Shown here: one piece after another, positions 26,089 through 35,751 of the stretch
Numbering within the stretch: the first letter of the stretch is position 1
Layout of the letters: each line of letters opens with the position of its first letter
The notes under the pieces: model-generated
The model's database searches: none
The model's input: only the letters and a program-made list of their open reading frames with translations
Told to the model about the DNA's origin: nothing
Position numbers and translations under genes: made by a program
Assembly: GCA_022764505.1 (NCBI GenBank)
Contig: JALEQJ010000061.1
Coordinates: 1 to 36,857, forward strand
DNA from: Phocaeicola sp.
GTDB taxonomy: Bacteria > Bacteroidota > Bacteroidia > Bacteroidales > Bacteroidaceae
Reading direction: 5' to 3'
DNA: 36,857 nucleotides

Positions 26089-27363
26089 TTAATTATTAAA
26101 TCGTTCTCCCCAGAGGGTCTGCATTCTTTCTTTTAACTTGGCTTCCGAGGGGTTGGACTGAGCGTGCCAAATGCGAGTGGAACACAAGGTCTCTGGTAAG
26201 AATTGTTGTTCTACAAAATTGGACTTATAGGCGTGGGCATACTTGTAATCTTTCCCATACCCTAATTCTTTCATAAGTTGGGTAGGCGCATTGCGCAGAT
26301 GCAGAGGTACAGGCAGGTTTCCTGTTTCTCTCACAAGGGCAAGAGCTTGGTCTATGGCTTCGTAAGCAGAATTGCTTTTGGGGCTGGTAGCCAAATAGAT
26401 GGTGGCTTCTGCCAATGGTATGCGACCTTCCGGCCAACCTAATTTATGTACAGCATCGAAGGTAGCGTTGGCTAATAATAAAGCATTAGGATTGGCTAAA
26501 CCTATATCTTCGGACGCAGATATGACCAATCTGCGAGCGATAAATTTGGGATCTTCTCCTCCTTCTATCATTCTTGCCAACCAATAAATAGCGGCATCGG
26601 GATCACTGCCACGTATGGATTTTATATAAGCAGAAATAATGTCATAGTGCATTTCTCCTTCTTTATCGTAAGCCAAGGGATTTTGCTGTAAACGCTCTAC
26701 TACTTTCTCATTGGTGATGATGACTTCTGCACTGTTTTCTGCTTCTACTACGAGTTCCAATATATTGAGTAGCTTTCTGGCATCTCCGCCGGAATACCTG
26801 AACATAGCTTCTGTTTCTTGTAGCAATATATTTTTCTCTTTAAGTACTATATCTTCTTTGATAGCACGTTCTACTAAGGCTTCTAAGTCTGCTTTTTCCA
26901 AAGATTTGAGTACGTAGAGCTGACAACGGGAGAGGAGTGGACGAATGATCTCAAACGATGGATTCTCCGTAGTAGCTCCTATGAGTGTAACTGTTCCCGT
27001 TTCTACTGCTCCGAGTAGAGAATCTTGTTGCGACTTGCTGAAACGGTGTATTTCGTCTATGAAAAGAATAGGGCTTTGTTGTGAGAAAAATCTGCCACTA
27101 CGTGCTTTCTCTATCACATCTCTTACATCTTTTACACCGGAAGTTACAGCACTAAGGGTGTAAAAGGGTGTTTCCAATTTCTGTGCTATGATTTGTGCCA
27201 AAGTAGTTTTTCCTACCCCCGGAGGTCCCCAAAGTATAAAGGAAGAAATACGACCGGAGTCTATCATTTTGCGTAGTATAGCACCTTCTCCTACCAAGTG
27301 TGTTTGTCCTACGTAGTCTGTGAGTGCTTTGGGTCTAAGTCTTTCTGCCAAGGGCTGTATCAT
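26089..27363 (-). CDS. rarA: Replication-associated recombination protein RarA (MgsA, AAA+ ATPase)
   Basis: RarA is a clamp-loader-like AAA+ ATPase that acts at stalled replication forks. The 424-residue protein has the family start PLAERLRP, Walker A GPPGVGKTT (46-54), Walker B ILFIDEIHRFSK (99-110), sensor 1 in GATTENPSF, an arginine-finger region in RPLLSRC, and the C-terminal RarA domain (SAYIKSIRGSDPDAAIYWLA). Length is normal. A -7-like element on the minus strand (TACATTTG, plus 27398-27405) lies about 35 bp upstream. It is the first gene of the unit with the hydroxyacid dehydrogenase. Confidence 0.95.
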   Translation of the reverse strand: MIQPLAERLRPKALTDYVGQTHLVGEGAILRKMIDSGRISSFILWGPPGVGKTTLAQIIAQKLETPFYTLSAVTSGVKDVRDVIEKARSGRFFSQQSPILFIDEIHRFSKSQQDSLLGAVETGTVTLIGATTENPSFEIIRPLLSRCQLYVLKSLEKADLEALVERAIKEDIVLKEKNILLQETEAMFRYSGGDARKLLNILELVVEAENSAEVIITNEKVVERLQQNPLAYDKEGEMHYDIISAYIKSIRGSDPDAAIYWLARMIEGGEDPKFIARRLVISASEDIGLANPNALLLANATFDAVHKLGWPEGRIPLAEATIYLATSPKSNSAYEAIDQALALVRETGNLPVPLHLRNAPTQLMKELGYGKDYKYAHAYKSNFVEQQFLPETLCSTRIWHAQSNPSEAKLKERMQTLWGERFNN

Positions 27364-27881
27364 CTGAAAACTATTTAAGTCCTAAAATAGAGTAGCTCAA
27401 ATGTACACTTTTCCAAGAAAATCTATCATTTGGGCCTAAGCAATTGGTTATCAACAGCAGAATGAGTTATGGAATGAGTAGATAATGATTGGGTAGCCTA
27501 TCTTCTACAATGATACACAAAGCTTTGCATAACTCTAATAACTATTTACAAAAATAGTATTATCTATGAAGAAAGACGAAACTTTCTCCATTTTTTTCTG
27601 AAGAAGCTTACTTCATATAGCAGAGTCTATTTTCTCATCTTATTATTCATTGTTATGACTGTATTACTTGTGAATACTGCCTCTCATTTTTTTCGCTCTC
27701 TCCTCTACGTGTTTCTCTACATATTCGACTCTGTGTATTTATTCCATACCTAAATATAATTATTGAATGAGTTTTTTGAGGTAAAAAATGACAATATTTT
27801 GCGATTGATGGAGCTAAATGAAGCTTTTACCTTTGTCATATCAATAGATGTTGAATACTATTTCTACTAAAAAGAACTTGA
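27364..27881. other. AT-rich 518-bp divergent intergenic region with two candidate promoters
   Basis: The region lies between rarA (minus) and susC (plus). At the left, TACATTTG on the minus strand (plus 27398-27405) may serve rarA. At the right, TACCTTTG (27828-27835), with a partial -33 ATTG at 27804-27807 (20 bp spacing), probably drives susC. The middle is AT-rich. I see no RNA gene and no convincing coding sequence. Confidence 0.45.
27804..27835 (+). promoter_or_regulatory. Promoter of the susCD operon
   Basis: TACCTTTG at 27828-27835 is a full -7 match, and ATTG at 27804-27807 matches three of four -33 bases at 20 bp spacing. The predicted start near 27843 leaves about 40 nt of leader. 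No sigma/anti-sigma pair is adjacent. Confidence 0.5.
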
Positions 27882-30800
27882 ATGAAACTATTCCATTTTG
27901 TTTTTCTTGCAGTCTTTTGTTTTCCTCTTTCTCTTTTTTCGCAGTCCGTAGGATACGTTCTGCAAGGGTACATCACCGATTCGGAAGGAGAACCTCTTCC
28001 TGGTGCCACTGTCCGAGTGCAAGGACTTACAATCGGTACATCTGCCGATGCCGAAGGACATTACGTGCTAAGTGGAAAATGGAAAAAAGGAGACTTTATT
28101 CGCTTTTCTTTTGTTGGAATGAAAGAAGTTCGCATACGCTATTCTGGACAAGAGCAATTGGATGTGGTAATGCAGAAAGACGCACATGCGTTGGGCGAAG
28201 TGCTTGTCGTAGCCCGGCAGAATATCAATGAGCTGGATATACGTGCCAAGTCGGGCGTAGTACAACGCGTTGATATGGTCAGACTCAACAGTAAGCCGAT
28301 GATAAATATGCCTCTGGCTCTGCAAGGTGCCGTGCCAGGATTGGTGGTGATCAATACCGGCGATTTGGGACAAAAGCCCAAAATCAGAATACGAGGTAAT
28401 TCTTCTTTTCGTAAAGGAGATATGGTCAATGAACCTCTGTATGTAAAAGACGGACAAATCATCTCTTCCGAAACCTTTCTGACACTGAATCCAATGGAGA
28501 TTAAAGAAATTAAAGTGTTGAAAGATGCAGTGGCTTGTGCCCTTTATGGTGTGAAAGCAGCAAACGGTGTTATTGAAATAACTTCATTGAGAGGAAATCC
28601 GGAAGGAAGGATAACCACAACCTACAGCCTCAACATGGGTATTACCACTCGAGGTCATCGAGGGATAAAAATGATGGATACGGAAGAAAAACTCGAACTT
28701 GAAAGGCGTCTGCAAAACCCGATAGCACCCGGTTATTTGTATAGTGAAGACTATATTAGGAAGTATCATGCCGGTTCTCCAGATTTGGAAAAGATGATTA
28801 CCTCCGGAAAGGCTGTGCTTGACTCGTTGAGAATGATTCATACCGACTGGTTCAATGAATTGATTCGTCTGAATACTTATCAGAATCATAGCCTGAATGT
28901 ACGGGGAGGTACAGATAAGACTTCCTATTCCATTTCGGCTGGATATACACGCCAAGGGGGGCGAATAGAGGGAAATGACACACAGCGATTCACAACCAGC
29001 CTCAGCCTTGACCAGCAACTTGGGAGATTAGGCTATCTCTCGCTCAGTACCAATGCTGGATATGGTCGTATCAATACCCCTAACGGAAGTGATGAAGCTC
29101 CAACGGATTTGGTCTATAAACTGAATCCTTACGAAACTAAAAAGGGAAGACTTTACTCTTTCCCAAAAGGAAATTATACATACGAGGATCTCCTCCATCA
29201 GTACAAGAAAGAAGCGACCGACAAGCGTGGAGGAATAAGCGGTAGTATCAATTTGAAGCCGTTCAAAGAACTTTCCGTAGATGCCGTAGCAGGCATAGAT
29301 ATTTTGCTTAACGAAGAGTTGGCAATCGTACCTTCTACTTCCATCAAAGAACGCAATAGTTATGAAAAAGCCGAGGCGTTGGGTAAGTTGACAAAGAGTA
29401 AACAAGTGACGATGAACGTCTCCTCAAACATACGTGCCACATATAACAAGGTGATGGGTGATAAGCACGATGTGACCTTCGGCACTAATTTTGACTATTA
29501 CATGACGGATATAGACCGAGTGGATATCACAGGATATGGAGTGGGGACTTTGATGTCTCCGGCAGCCATCAACCACTCCTTGACTGGTTATCGACGTCCC
29601 GCAGTAGGATCGTTCAAAGAGAAAACAGCACAGATAGGAGTGGGCATAGTGGCTGGATATAGTTATGATGCTACGTACGACTTATTTGCCACATATAAAG
29701 CCGATGCTTCATCTGTCCTCCCCAAAGAAAAGCGTTGGAACAGTGCGTGGGCTGTAGGTGTGGGATGGACACCTAGCCGATATGCTTTTTTAAAAGAAAA
29801 CCATGTATTAACCCGCCTCAATCTGAGGGCTTCTTATGGACGCATAGCCAATTTGGCTGGCGTATCGGGCGATGCTACTATCGGCACATTCTCATATTAC
29901 ACGAATTTTTATTCTACCGCTCGTTTACTTCAACTCCGTGCACTCTATAACCTTGATCTCAAGCCTGAACAAACAACATCCTCAGACTTCAGTCTATCTG
30001 TAGAGCTTTTCAGACGAATTTCTTTGGAAGCGAATGTGTATCGTCGTGAAACGAGCGATGCCTTACTTGACGTGCCTATTCCTTTATCTAACGGTTTTCA
30101 GAGCATGAAACGAAATATCGGAGTACTTCGTAATGAAGGTTATGAATTCAGTGCCTTATTTAAGGTGTTGGACGGAAAAGATTGGAGGCTGTCGCTACGT
30201 GGAACGTTGGCATACAATCGCAATAAAGTGATAGATCTCTATTATACCGATCGCCTTTACATCAGTGAAGAGGCACTGATTCCCGACTATGAAGTAGGAA
30301 AGCCTTATGACATTCTGTTTGGTTTAAGGTCTTTGGGGGTCAATCCTATTACCGGACTTCCGGTCTTTAAAGGAGCCAACGGGGAAGAAGTATTGGCCAC
30401 ACAAGGGGTGAGCAAAGAGAATATCGTGTCTTTGGGGCATGGTACACCTCCATACAGCGGTTCGCTCAATTTCAGTTTCTCCTACCGGAATTTTGATTTC
30501 GATATGGATTTTTACTATGTGTTCGGGGGTATCAGAACGTATAATTATACCTATATCCGATCTCAAGATAAAGCCTACCTGAACGCAGCCAAAGGGCAAT
30601 TACAAAATATGTGGTTCGAAAGAGGAGATAAAGAGAAACGTTATCATTCGCCTTTTTATAGCTCCACAGCTATCCACTCTTTGGACTTTCCCAATACGAG
30701 AACTGTGGGAAAGAGCGATTTCCTGCGCTTGTCTATGCTTTCTGTACGCTATCGGGTACCCGTTGCTTTTTTGCAAAAGCATTTCAATTTCGTCAAATAT

Positions 30801-30929
30801 GCGAATGTTGCTTTTCAAGCATCAAACTTGTTCACGCTTACGCCTTACGGTGAAACCGACCCTGAAACCGGTTCATTGGCTGGAACACTCCAACCTGTAT
30901 TAACGCTTAATTTTAGTCTGACCTTTTGA
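27882..30929 (+). CDS. SusC/RagA-family TonB-dependent outer-membrane transporter
   Basis: The 1015-residue protein has a signal peptide (cleavage near FSQ-SVG), then a carboxypeptidase-regulatory-like domain (about 27-100: LQGYITDSEGEPLPGATV). The plug domain follows (about 105-235), with LYVKDG and the SusC signature as IKEIKVLKDAVACALYG followed by KAANGVIEI. The remainder is a large beta-barrel ending in an aromatic (TLNFSLTF). It imports a bound ligand with TonB energy, capped by the SusD-like lipoprotein encoded 6 bp downstream. No glycoside hydrolase or polysaccharide lyase is adjacent, so the ligand may not be a glycan; peptide import as in RagAB is possible (inference). The signature departs slightly from the usual VLKDASAAAIYG. 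Confidence 0.93.
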   Translation: MKLFHFVFLAVFCFPLSLFSQSVGYVLQGYITDSEGEPLPGATVRVQGLTIGTSADAEGHYVLSGKWKKGDFIRFSFVGMKEVRIRYSGQEQLDVVMQKDAHALGEVLVVARQNINELDIRAKSGVVQRVDMVRLNSKPMINMPLALQGAVPGLVVINTGDLGQKPKIRIRGNSSFRKGDMVNEPLYVKDGQIISSETFLTLNPMEIKEIKVLKDAVACALYGVKAANGVIEITSLRGNPEGRITTTYSLNMGITTRGHRGIKMMDTEEKLELERRLQNPIAPGYLYSEDYIRKYHAGSPDLEKMITSGKAVLDSLRMIHTDWFNELIRLNTYQNHSLNVRGGTDKTSYSISAGYTRQGGRIEGNDTQRFTTSLSLDQQLGRLGYLSLSTNAGYGRINTPNGSDEAPTDLVYKLNPYETKKGRLYSFPKGNYTYEDLLHQYKKEATDKRGGISGSINLKPFKELSVDAVAGIDILLNEELAIVPSTSIKERNSYEKAEALGKLTKSKQVTMNVSSNIRATYNKVMGDKHDVTFGTNFDYYMTDIDRVDITGYGVGTLMSPAAINHSLTGYRRPAVGSFKEKTAQIGVGIVAGYSYDATYDLFATYKADASSVLPKEKRWNSAWAVGVGWTPSRYAFLKENHVLTRLNLRASYGRIANLAGVSGDATIGTFSYYTNFYSTARLLQLRALYNLDLKPEQTTSSDFSLSVELFRRISLEANVYRRETSDALLDVPIPLSNGFQSMKRNIGVLRNEGYEFSALFKVLDGKDWRLSLRGTLAYNRNKVIDLYYTDRLYISEEALIPDYEVGKPYDILFGLRSLGVNPITGLPVFKGANGEEVLATQGVSKENIVSLGHGTPPYSGSLNFSFSYRNFDFDMDFYYVFGGIRTYNYTYIRSQDKAYLNAAKGQLQNMWFERGDKEKRYHSPFYSSTAIHSLDFPNTRTVGKSDFLRLSMLSVRYRVPVAFLQKHFNFVKYANVAFQASNLFTLTPYGETDPETGSLAGTLQPVLTLNFSLTF

Positions 30930-30935
30930 GTTATT

Positions 30936-32390
30936 ATGATATACAATTTATCCTCCAAAGCTGTTCTATACGACCAACTAAAAAAGTTGTCGGTTTGTCT
31001 GTTTCTATTTGTTTGTTTTACGGCTTGTTCGCTCAACATTCCGTATGAAAACCAGTACTCCGATCCGGATGCCATTTCTACAGCAACAAAAGCCCGAGAG
31101 TTGCTGGCTACTGCCTATGCCCAACTTCCTGATGCTTCTTTTGAACTATCTGTGTTGAGCGACGATTTTGAACCGAATGCAATCTTACCCAAAGATGTCA
31201 GTCTGAATTCTTTGTATAAGTGGCAAACTTTGCCTATCGAACAATTGGCACTTACGTTGTGGCAAGGCTACTATGGTTCTGTAGCCATAGCAAATGCTGT
31301 ATTGGAGCGTGTTTCGTTGATAAAAATAGAGGGTAATCCTAAAGAGCGGCAGAGTTTGCAGGCTGTGATAGCCGAAGCAAAAGCGATGAAAGCCTATTGT
31401 TTTTTCAACCTGTTGAGGCTTTTCGCACCCGATTATGCCGATGGAAGCACCAATGAAGGTATTCCACTTAAGAGTAAATTGGAAATGGAGTCTCTGCCTC
31501 GCGCCGATGTGAAAACCTGTACAGACACGATACGTTCCTTGTTGACAGAAGCTTTAGAAATGGATTATACCGTTTCTGACGAATATTGGTTTTCACCCAA
31601 CAGCTTATACTACTTGATGGCGGAATTAGAACTGTATACTCACAATTACGAACAAGCCGCCCACTATGCCGACAAAGTCATAGCAGCTCAAGGAGGATAT
31701 GAAACCATGGAAGAAAAGTCGTATAGAACTCTATGGACAGATGCTACATGTCCCGAACGGATATTCTCATGGTTTACTGAGAATTATTATTATATAGGTA
31801 TCAATATGACCAAAGAAGCAGGAGATTACTTGACTGTAAACACTTCCTTACTGAGTCTTTATGAAACCGAAGATGTGAGGCGTAAAGCTACTGTTTTTCC
31901 TTTCAAATTGGCTGATAATACATTGACCGATGAGAAAGCTACGGTGCAATGTTTCGGGAAGTATAACAAAGAAAACAAAGAGAAACGTAATTTCCACACA
32001 GTGAACAGGTATCGCGTATCGGGTGCTTGTTTCATTCTGGCAGAGGCATTGACCCGTGGAGGAAAAGATAAGGGAATACAAGAAGCTATAAAAACAATGA
32101 ACCGCTATCTGTCTGCACGAAAAGCTGCTTTGCTACCCGAAGAGGGGTGGACGGGGGAGAAATTGCTGGCAATCTTTCTTCAAGAGAAGTGGAAAGAATT
32201 TGTGGGAGAGGGCGAACGTTACTTCGATTTGAAACGCCTGAGGAAAACCCTTCTTTCAGAATGGAATACGACAGGAGCAGTAGCTGTAAAGAATGTAAAA
32301 CCTGACGATTATAGGTGGAACTTCCCTATTCCTAAAGGAGAATATCTCTATAATGACCGTATGACACAAAATGACGGTTGGAGCAAGTAG
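30936..32390 (+). CDS. SusD/RagB-family nutrient-binding lipoprotein
   Basis: The 484-residue protein is the surface lid of the SusC-like transporter. The lipobox is FTAC with Cys31; the N-terminal region before it is about 15 residues longer than usual, but no internal ATG is available. The SusD family ending is clear: EKWKEFVGEGERYFDLKRLR, then a final YRWNFPIPKGEYLYN. TPR-like helices fill the middle (AIANAVLERV, AEAKAMKAYCFFNLLRLF). The short overall length is closer to RagB (about 500) than to many glycan SusDs. It starts 6 bp after susC, in the same operon. Confidence 0.9.
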   Translation: MIYNLSSKAVLYDQLKKLSVCLFLFVCFTACSLNIPYENQYSDPDAISTATKARELLATAYAQLPDASFELSVLSDDFEPNAILPKDVSLNSLYKWQTLPIEQLALTLWQGYYGSVAIANAVLERVSLIKIEGNPKERQSLQAVIAEAKAMKAYCFFNLLRLFAPDYADGSTNEGIPLKSKLEMESLPRADVKTCTDTIRSLLTEALEMDYTVSDEYWFSPNSLYYLMAELELYTHNYEQAAHYADKVIAAQGGYETMEEKSYRTLWTDATCPERIFSWFTENYYYIGINMTKEAGDYLTVNTSLLSLYETEDVRRKATVFPFKLADNTLTDEKATVQCFGKYNKENKEKRNFHTVNRYRVSGACFILAEALTRGGKDKGIQEAIKTMNRYLSARKAALLPEEGWTGEKLLAIFLQEKWKEFVGEGERYFDLKRLRKTLLSEWNTTGAVAVKNVKPDDYRWNFPIPKGEYLYNDRMTQNDGWSK

Positions 32391-32490
32391 CTCACTCCGC
32401 TATATGCGATAAAGAATTTTTTCGGATACCATTCAAGGCTGATGCGTGGCAATGAAGGAGTAAACGATTGATTACAGAAAACAAGAATAA

Positions 32491-33708
32491 ATGAAAGCCG
32501 AAATGAAAAAAATATTGAGCTGGAGTATCCTGATACTATTTATGTCCCTACTGGTACTATCGTGTGCGAGTGATGAGATGAATAATGGATATGAAGGAGT
32601 GAACCGGGTTTATCTGACGATTATCGGAGAGAAACTCCGACTTGAAGAAGAAAAAGATACTCCTTTGACGATAGAAGTAGAAATGACCACTGCCCTGAGA
32701 GAAGATTTGGAATTGACATTCGCTGTGCTCAATGATGAGAAAGGAGTGATTCGTCTGGAAAATAACCCGGTAATTATACAAGCCGGTGAAACAAAAGGGC
32801 GATTTACTGTACGCTCTAACTGTAAGGGCATACTGACACAGGATACCCATTTCCGAATTGGTCTTCAACAATTACCCGTCGGGATGCAGTTGGATCAAGA
32901 ATTACTATTGTTGGTAGAACCCGATCCAGCCTTTGCAGGGCTGAACGAAGCACAAAAAGCACTCATTGCTTCATATAAGGTAAAATATGGGATAGACTTG
33001 ATGCCGTGGTTGGGTCTTATATCGTGCCATACGAAAGTGATGAGTCCGGTGAGCGAGCGATCCATCAGCTTTGCCAAAGCTTTCACAAAAGAATTTGACG
33101 GACAGACAGTCATTACACTGAGCGAAAAGGCAACAGAAGAACAACCTGTATTAAAAATGACAAACAACCCATTAGGATTAAATTCCTACATGGAATGGGT
33201 ATTGCAACGAGAAACTGTATTCAACGATGAATATTGGTTTGCTCCTGGTTCCAGTCCGGCATATGCTGCCATTACCGAACTATTGAAGTGGAACAAACAG
33301 AATCCTGGTATTTTCTCTATGACGTTAGATGATATCAGACTGATCGACATATCAGAGGAAGCTGCCTCTTTCGAAGTTCTAGGAACAAAGAAATCATGGA
33401 GCGGAGACGATGTTCCTACGATCCCGTTTGTCTATTCGTTTTCTCCTTGGGAGAAACAAAAGCAACTGATTGCAGAAGGAAATCTCGTGGCTAAGGAACT
33501 TAAATGGGCTGACGGAACTTCCGATCCTGATTATTACCTGATGACCTATTCCGTACTGAAGGCAGATGACGGGATTGACGAAACTGACTTTATCCCAGTT
33601 AAGGGCAAGATTGACTTCAAAAACAGAAAGATGACTTTCCAATTCTCTATGAGCCATTCGCTGGCTGATGGATATACGCGCGTTTATGTCACTTATGAGA
33701 AGAAATAG
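32491..33708 (+). CDS. SusCD-associated lipoprotein, DUF4929-like
   Basis: The 405-residue protein has a lipoprotein signal peptide (lipobox VLSC, Cys25; the Met at codon 5, 32503, is an equally good start). Residues about 35-145 form an Ig-like beta domain in which upstream SusE/DUF1735-type proteins often show a strand-rich ligand region (VIIQAGETKGRFTV). The C-terminal part, about 155-405, matches what I recall of the DUF4929 family (KVKYGIDLMPWLGLISC; SLADGYTRVYVTYEKK), but that family name is from memory. The gene lies 100 bp after susD with no clear terminator between, so it is probably the third gene of the operon, giving a surface accessory protein for ligand capture. Function unproven. 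Confidence 0.7.
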   Translation: MKAEMKKILSWSILILFMSLLVLSCASDEMNNGYEGVNRVYLTIIGEKLRLEEEKDTPLTIEVEMTTALREDLELTFAVLNDEKGVIRLENNPVIIQAGETKGRFTVRSNCKGILTQDTHFRIGLQQLPVGMQLDQELLLLVEPDPAFAGLNEAQKALIASYKVKYGIDLMPWLGLISCHTKVMSPVSERSISFAKAFTKEFDGQTVITLSEKATEEQPVLKMTNNPLGLNSYMEWVLQRETVFNDEYWFAPGSSPAYAAITELLKWNKQNPGIFSMTLDDIRLIDISEEAASFEVLGTKKSWSGDDVPTIPFVYSFSPWEKQKQLIAEGNLVAKELKWADGTSDPDYYLMTYSVLKADDGIDETDFIPVKGKIDFKNRKMTFQFSMSHSLADGYTRVYVTYEKK

Positions 33709-33799
33709 TCGTTCTTCCGGTGCCTTCCTGATCCTAACGGTTTTGTGGGTTGTTGTATTGTTTTCGTATGCAGTATATGAGCAAATCCTCTTCCCATAG
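33695..33799 (+). CDS. Possible 34-residue single-pass membrane peptide
   Basis: An ATG at 33695, inside the last codons of the preceding lipoprotein gene (14-bp overlap), opens a 34-codon frame to TAG at 33797. The product starts with a basic MRRNSRSS segment and continues into one hydrophobic span (FLILTVLWVVVLFSYAVY), the layout of a small inner-membrane protein with the N-terminus inside. The overlap would allow translational coupling. There is no homologue I can name, and a chance frame of this length cannot be excluded. Confidence 0.35.
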   Translation: MRRNSRSSGAFLILTVLWVVVLFSYAVYEQILFP

Positions 33800-34065
33800 C
33801 ATTTGTGCTACAAGGAACGTTATAAGAATGTTTGGAGAATGCTTTCCATGATCTCTTTATGTGTCAAATACATACCGGTGTCGAGAGGGAAAGATCATAT
33901 TATTATGCGTGTATTTCATCTTGGAGATAGAGCAAGAGAAAGGATATGTACATTATATTGAACTCTGGTTCTATAATAAGATTCGGGCACGAATCAATCG
34001 TATAAACAAAACTACGTTGATTCGTACCCGAAAAGAATTCTTAACTATTCCCCTTTGATCACATA
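33800..34065. repeat. Convergent intergenic region with a 16-bp inverted repeat
   Basis: The inverted repeat is TTCGGGCACGAATCAA (33982-33997) with TTGATTCGTACCCGAA (34017-34032): 15 of 16 pairs, 19-nt loop. It lies between convergent genes. No clear T-run follows on either strand, although the sequence left of it is AT-rich. The one mismatch would be a G-U wobble in minus-strand RNA, so it may end the leucine-rich-repeat gene transcript. The rest of the stretch holds no gene I can support. Confidence 0.5.
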
Positions 34066-35751
34066 TCAGACATTTATCTCTCCTATTACATAGGGATCAG
34101 ATAAGCTAAACGTACTGAAATTTCCAACGCCGGGTTCTAAGATACTGCCGGTGTAGATTACCCTGAATGTTCCTTTACCCATAATAGTATAGATGCCATT
34201 TTCCAAACGGAAGTCACTTGCTCCGGCATCTACCCATTTGTTCCCGTTCTTTTTTTGCACTTTGGGGACAAGCCTTAGCTCATTGATTTCTTCGGTTGCA
34301 CGGATTTGTTTTTTCTCTACATCTACTCGTCCCAACAAGTATTGTGGAGCAATCTCCCATTTATTCAGTGTGCTGAGCGTGTTTTTAATCTGCCTTAGCA
34401 ATTTTGCCGAAAGATGGTTGTTTTTACATTCCAGTTCTTCAAAACTCTCTGCTTCTTCACCAACTTTTAAATCTTCCAATTGATTGCTGCTAACCGAAAC
34501 TCTTTCCAAATCTGGCATCATACTCAAATTTAGCGATTTTATGACATTTTTGTTCAGTGTGAGCAGATATACGGAAGAAGCTTCTTTCGGAAAGTTAAGC
34601 TCGGCTAATTGATTATCTGAGAAGTTCACCGTACTTAGTTTCTTGTTCTGATTACCCAAATTGACTGAAGTAATTTTTGCACTATAAGCACTGGCTTTCT
34701 TCAAGTTGGCAAATGAACTCAAATCTATTTTGGTAAGATTGGTTTCGTTCAAATCAAGCGTTTTCAAGGCAGGCAATGACAGTTCGCACTCCTTCAGTTC
34801 CTTATTGGCAGAAGCGTCAAACTCTTCCAGCTTTGGGCAATCAGATACTTTAACTGCTACCAAAAGGTTCTTTGCCAAATTCAGGATAGTCAGATTTGCC
34901 AATCCTTTCAGCTCAAAAGAACCTGACAATCGATTATTGTTCAGTGTCAACGACTTCAGTTGCGGCAATGAAGTTTGTAGTGTCAGTTTCTCCAAGTTCA
35001 AGCCTCGCAGATATAGTCCGTCCAGCAAGCTTAAATCTCCTCCTAATACCAGTTCCTTCAGCTTAGTGTCTTCCACTTGGTTTCCTTCGTCATCATATCC
35101 TGATCTGAATTTCAGATTGCTTTGGTCCTGTAATTTAGGTAAGTCTACCAAAGTTACCTTTTCCAAGGCATCTCCTCCCAACATGATAGCCGTGAGTTGA
35201 GGCATGGCTTCAATAACTACTTCTTTCAAAATTTTATCACCCTGCACATTTACCTTCTCCGCTTGAGCCTTTCCGGCACCGTTGATGCGAACAGTTTCCA
35301 AAGCGGGTTGTGCAAGGATAATGACCTCTTTAACTGCAGCAGTGATATCTACACGTTGCAAATGACTTAGCACCGTATTTCCTTTCTTACTTCCATCCAA
35401 ATGGAGAACGAAATCGTTTATTAATACATCTTTGCCTTCCAAGGAAAGTGTACTTACTGCATATTTCCCAGTCTCGTTCTTCACCCATTTTAGCCGTATT
35501 GTCTTCCAACGGGAAGGATCGTCTCCTTCAAACAAATGTATTTCAGGATTGGCTTTCGCAATGGCACGAAGAGCTTCAATATCTGCCGGAACGCAATCAG
35601 CAATTGTTGCAGGCATTTCTTTAGCCGGAATAGTCGGCTTAACGGGAGAATCACTTTTAGAACAAGCCCCCATCAACAGCCCGAAGCCCAAAGAGGCAAC
35701 ACACAATAATAACAAACTTTTGGGTTTGAATAACATCTTTTTTCCTTTCAT
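34066..35751 (-). CDS. Leucine-rich-repeat lipoprotein
   Basis: The 561-residue protein has a lipoprotein signal peptide (lipobox LMGAC, Cys30; Met6 is an alternative start). The N-terminal domain of about 100 residues is followed by internalin-like leucine-rich repeats from about 140 to 440 (units such as LKSLTLNNNRLSG, LTILNLAKNLLVA, LSTVNFSDNQLAELNFP). A beta-rich C-terminal region ends in FSLSDPYVIGEINV. Such proteins bind host or bacterial surface ligands. It faces the SusCD operon tail-to-tail and may belong to the same accessory island, although it is on the other strand. Its promoter on the minus strand is not clear. Confidence 0.85.
   Translation of the reverse strand: MKGKKMLFKPKSLLLLCVASLGFGLLMGACSKSDSPVKPTIPAKEMPATIADCVPADIEALRAIAKANPEIHLFEGDDPSRWKTIRLKWVKNETGKYAVSTLSLEGKDVLINDFVLHLDGSKKGNTVLSHLQRVDITAAVKEVIILAQPALETVRINGAGKAQAEKVNVQGDKILKEVVIEAMPQLTAIMLGGDALEKVTLVDLPKLQDQSNLKFRSGYDDEGNQVEDTKLKELVLGGDLSLLDGLYLRGLNLEKLTLQTSLPQLKSLTLNNNRLSGSFELKGLANLTILNLAKNLLVAVKVSDCPKLEEFDASANKELKECELSLPALKTLDLNETNLTKIDLSSFANLKKASAYSAKITSVNLGNQNKKLSTVNFSDNQLAELNFPKEASSVYLLTLNKNVIKSLNLSMMPDLERVSVSSNQLEDLKVGEEAESFEELECKNNHLSAKLLRQIKNTLSTLNKWEIAPQYLLGRVDVEKKQIRATEEINELRLVPKVQKKNGNKWVDAGASDFRLENGIYTIMGKGTFRVIYTGSILEPGVGNFSTFSLSDPYVIGEINV

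Noticed and set aside
27655-27753. 32-codon hydrophobic frame in the gap before susC
   Set aside because: AT-rich sequence readily gives Phe/Leu/Tyr-rich chance frames; no ribosome-binding site, no overlap with a known gene, no charged head as in the 33695 frame.
33861-34058. 65-codon plus-strand frame with a GTG start
   Set aside because: Runs through the inverted repeat at 33982-34032 and looks like random AT-rich coding.
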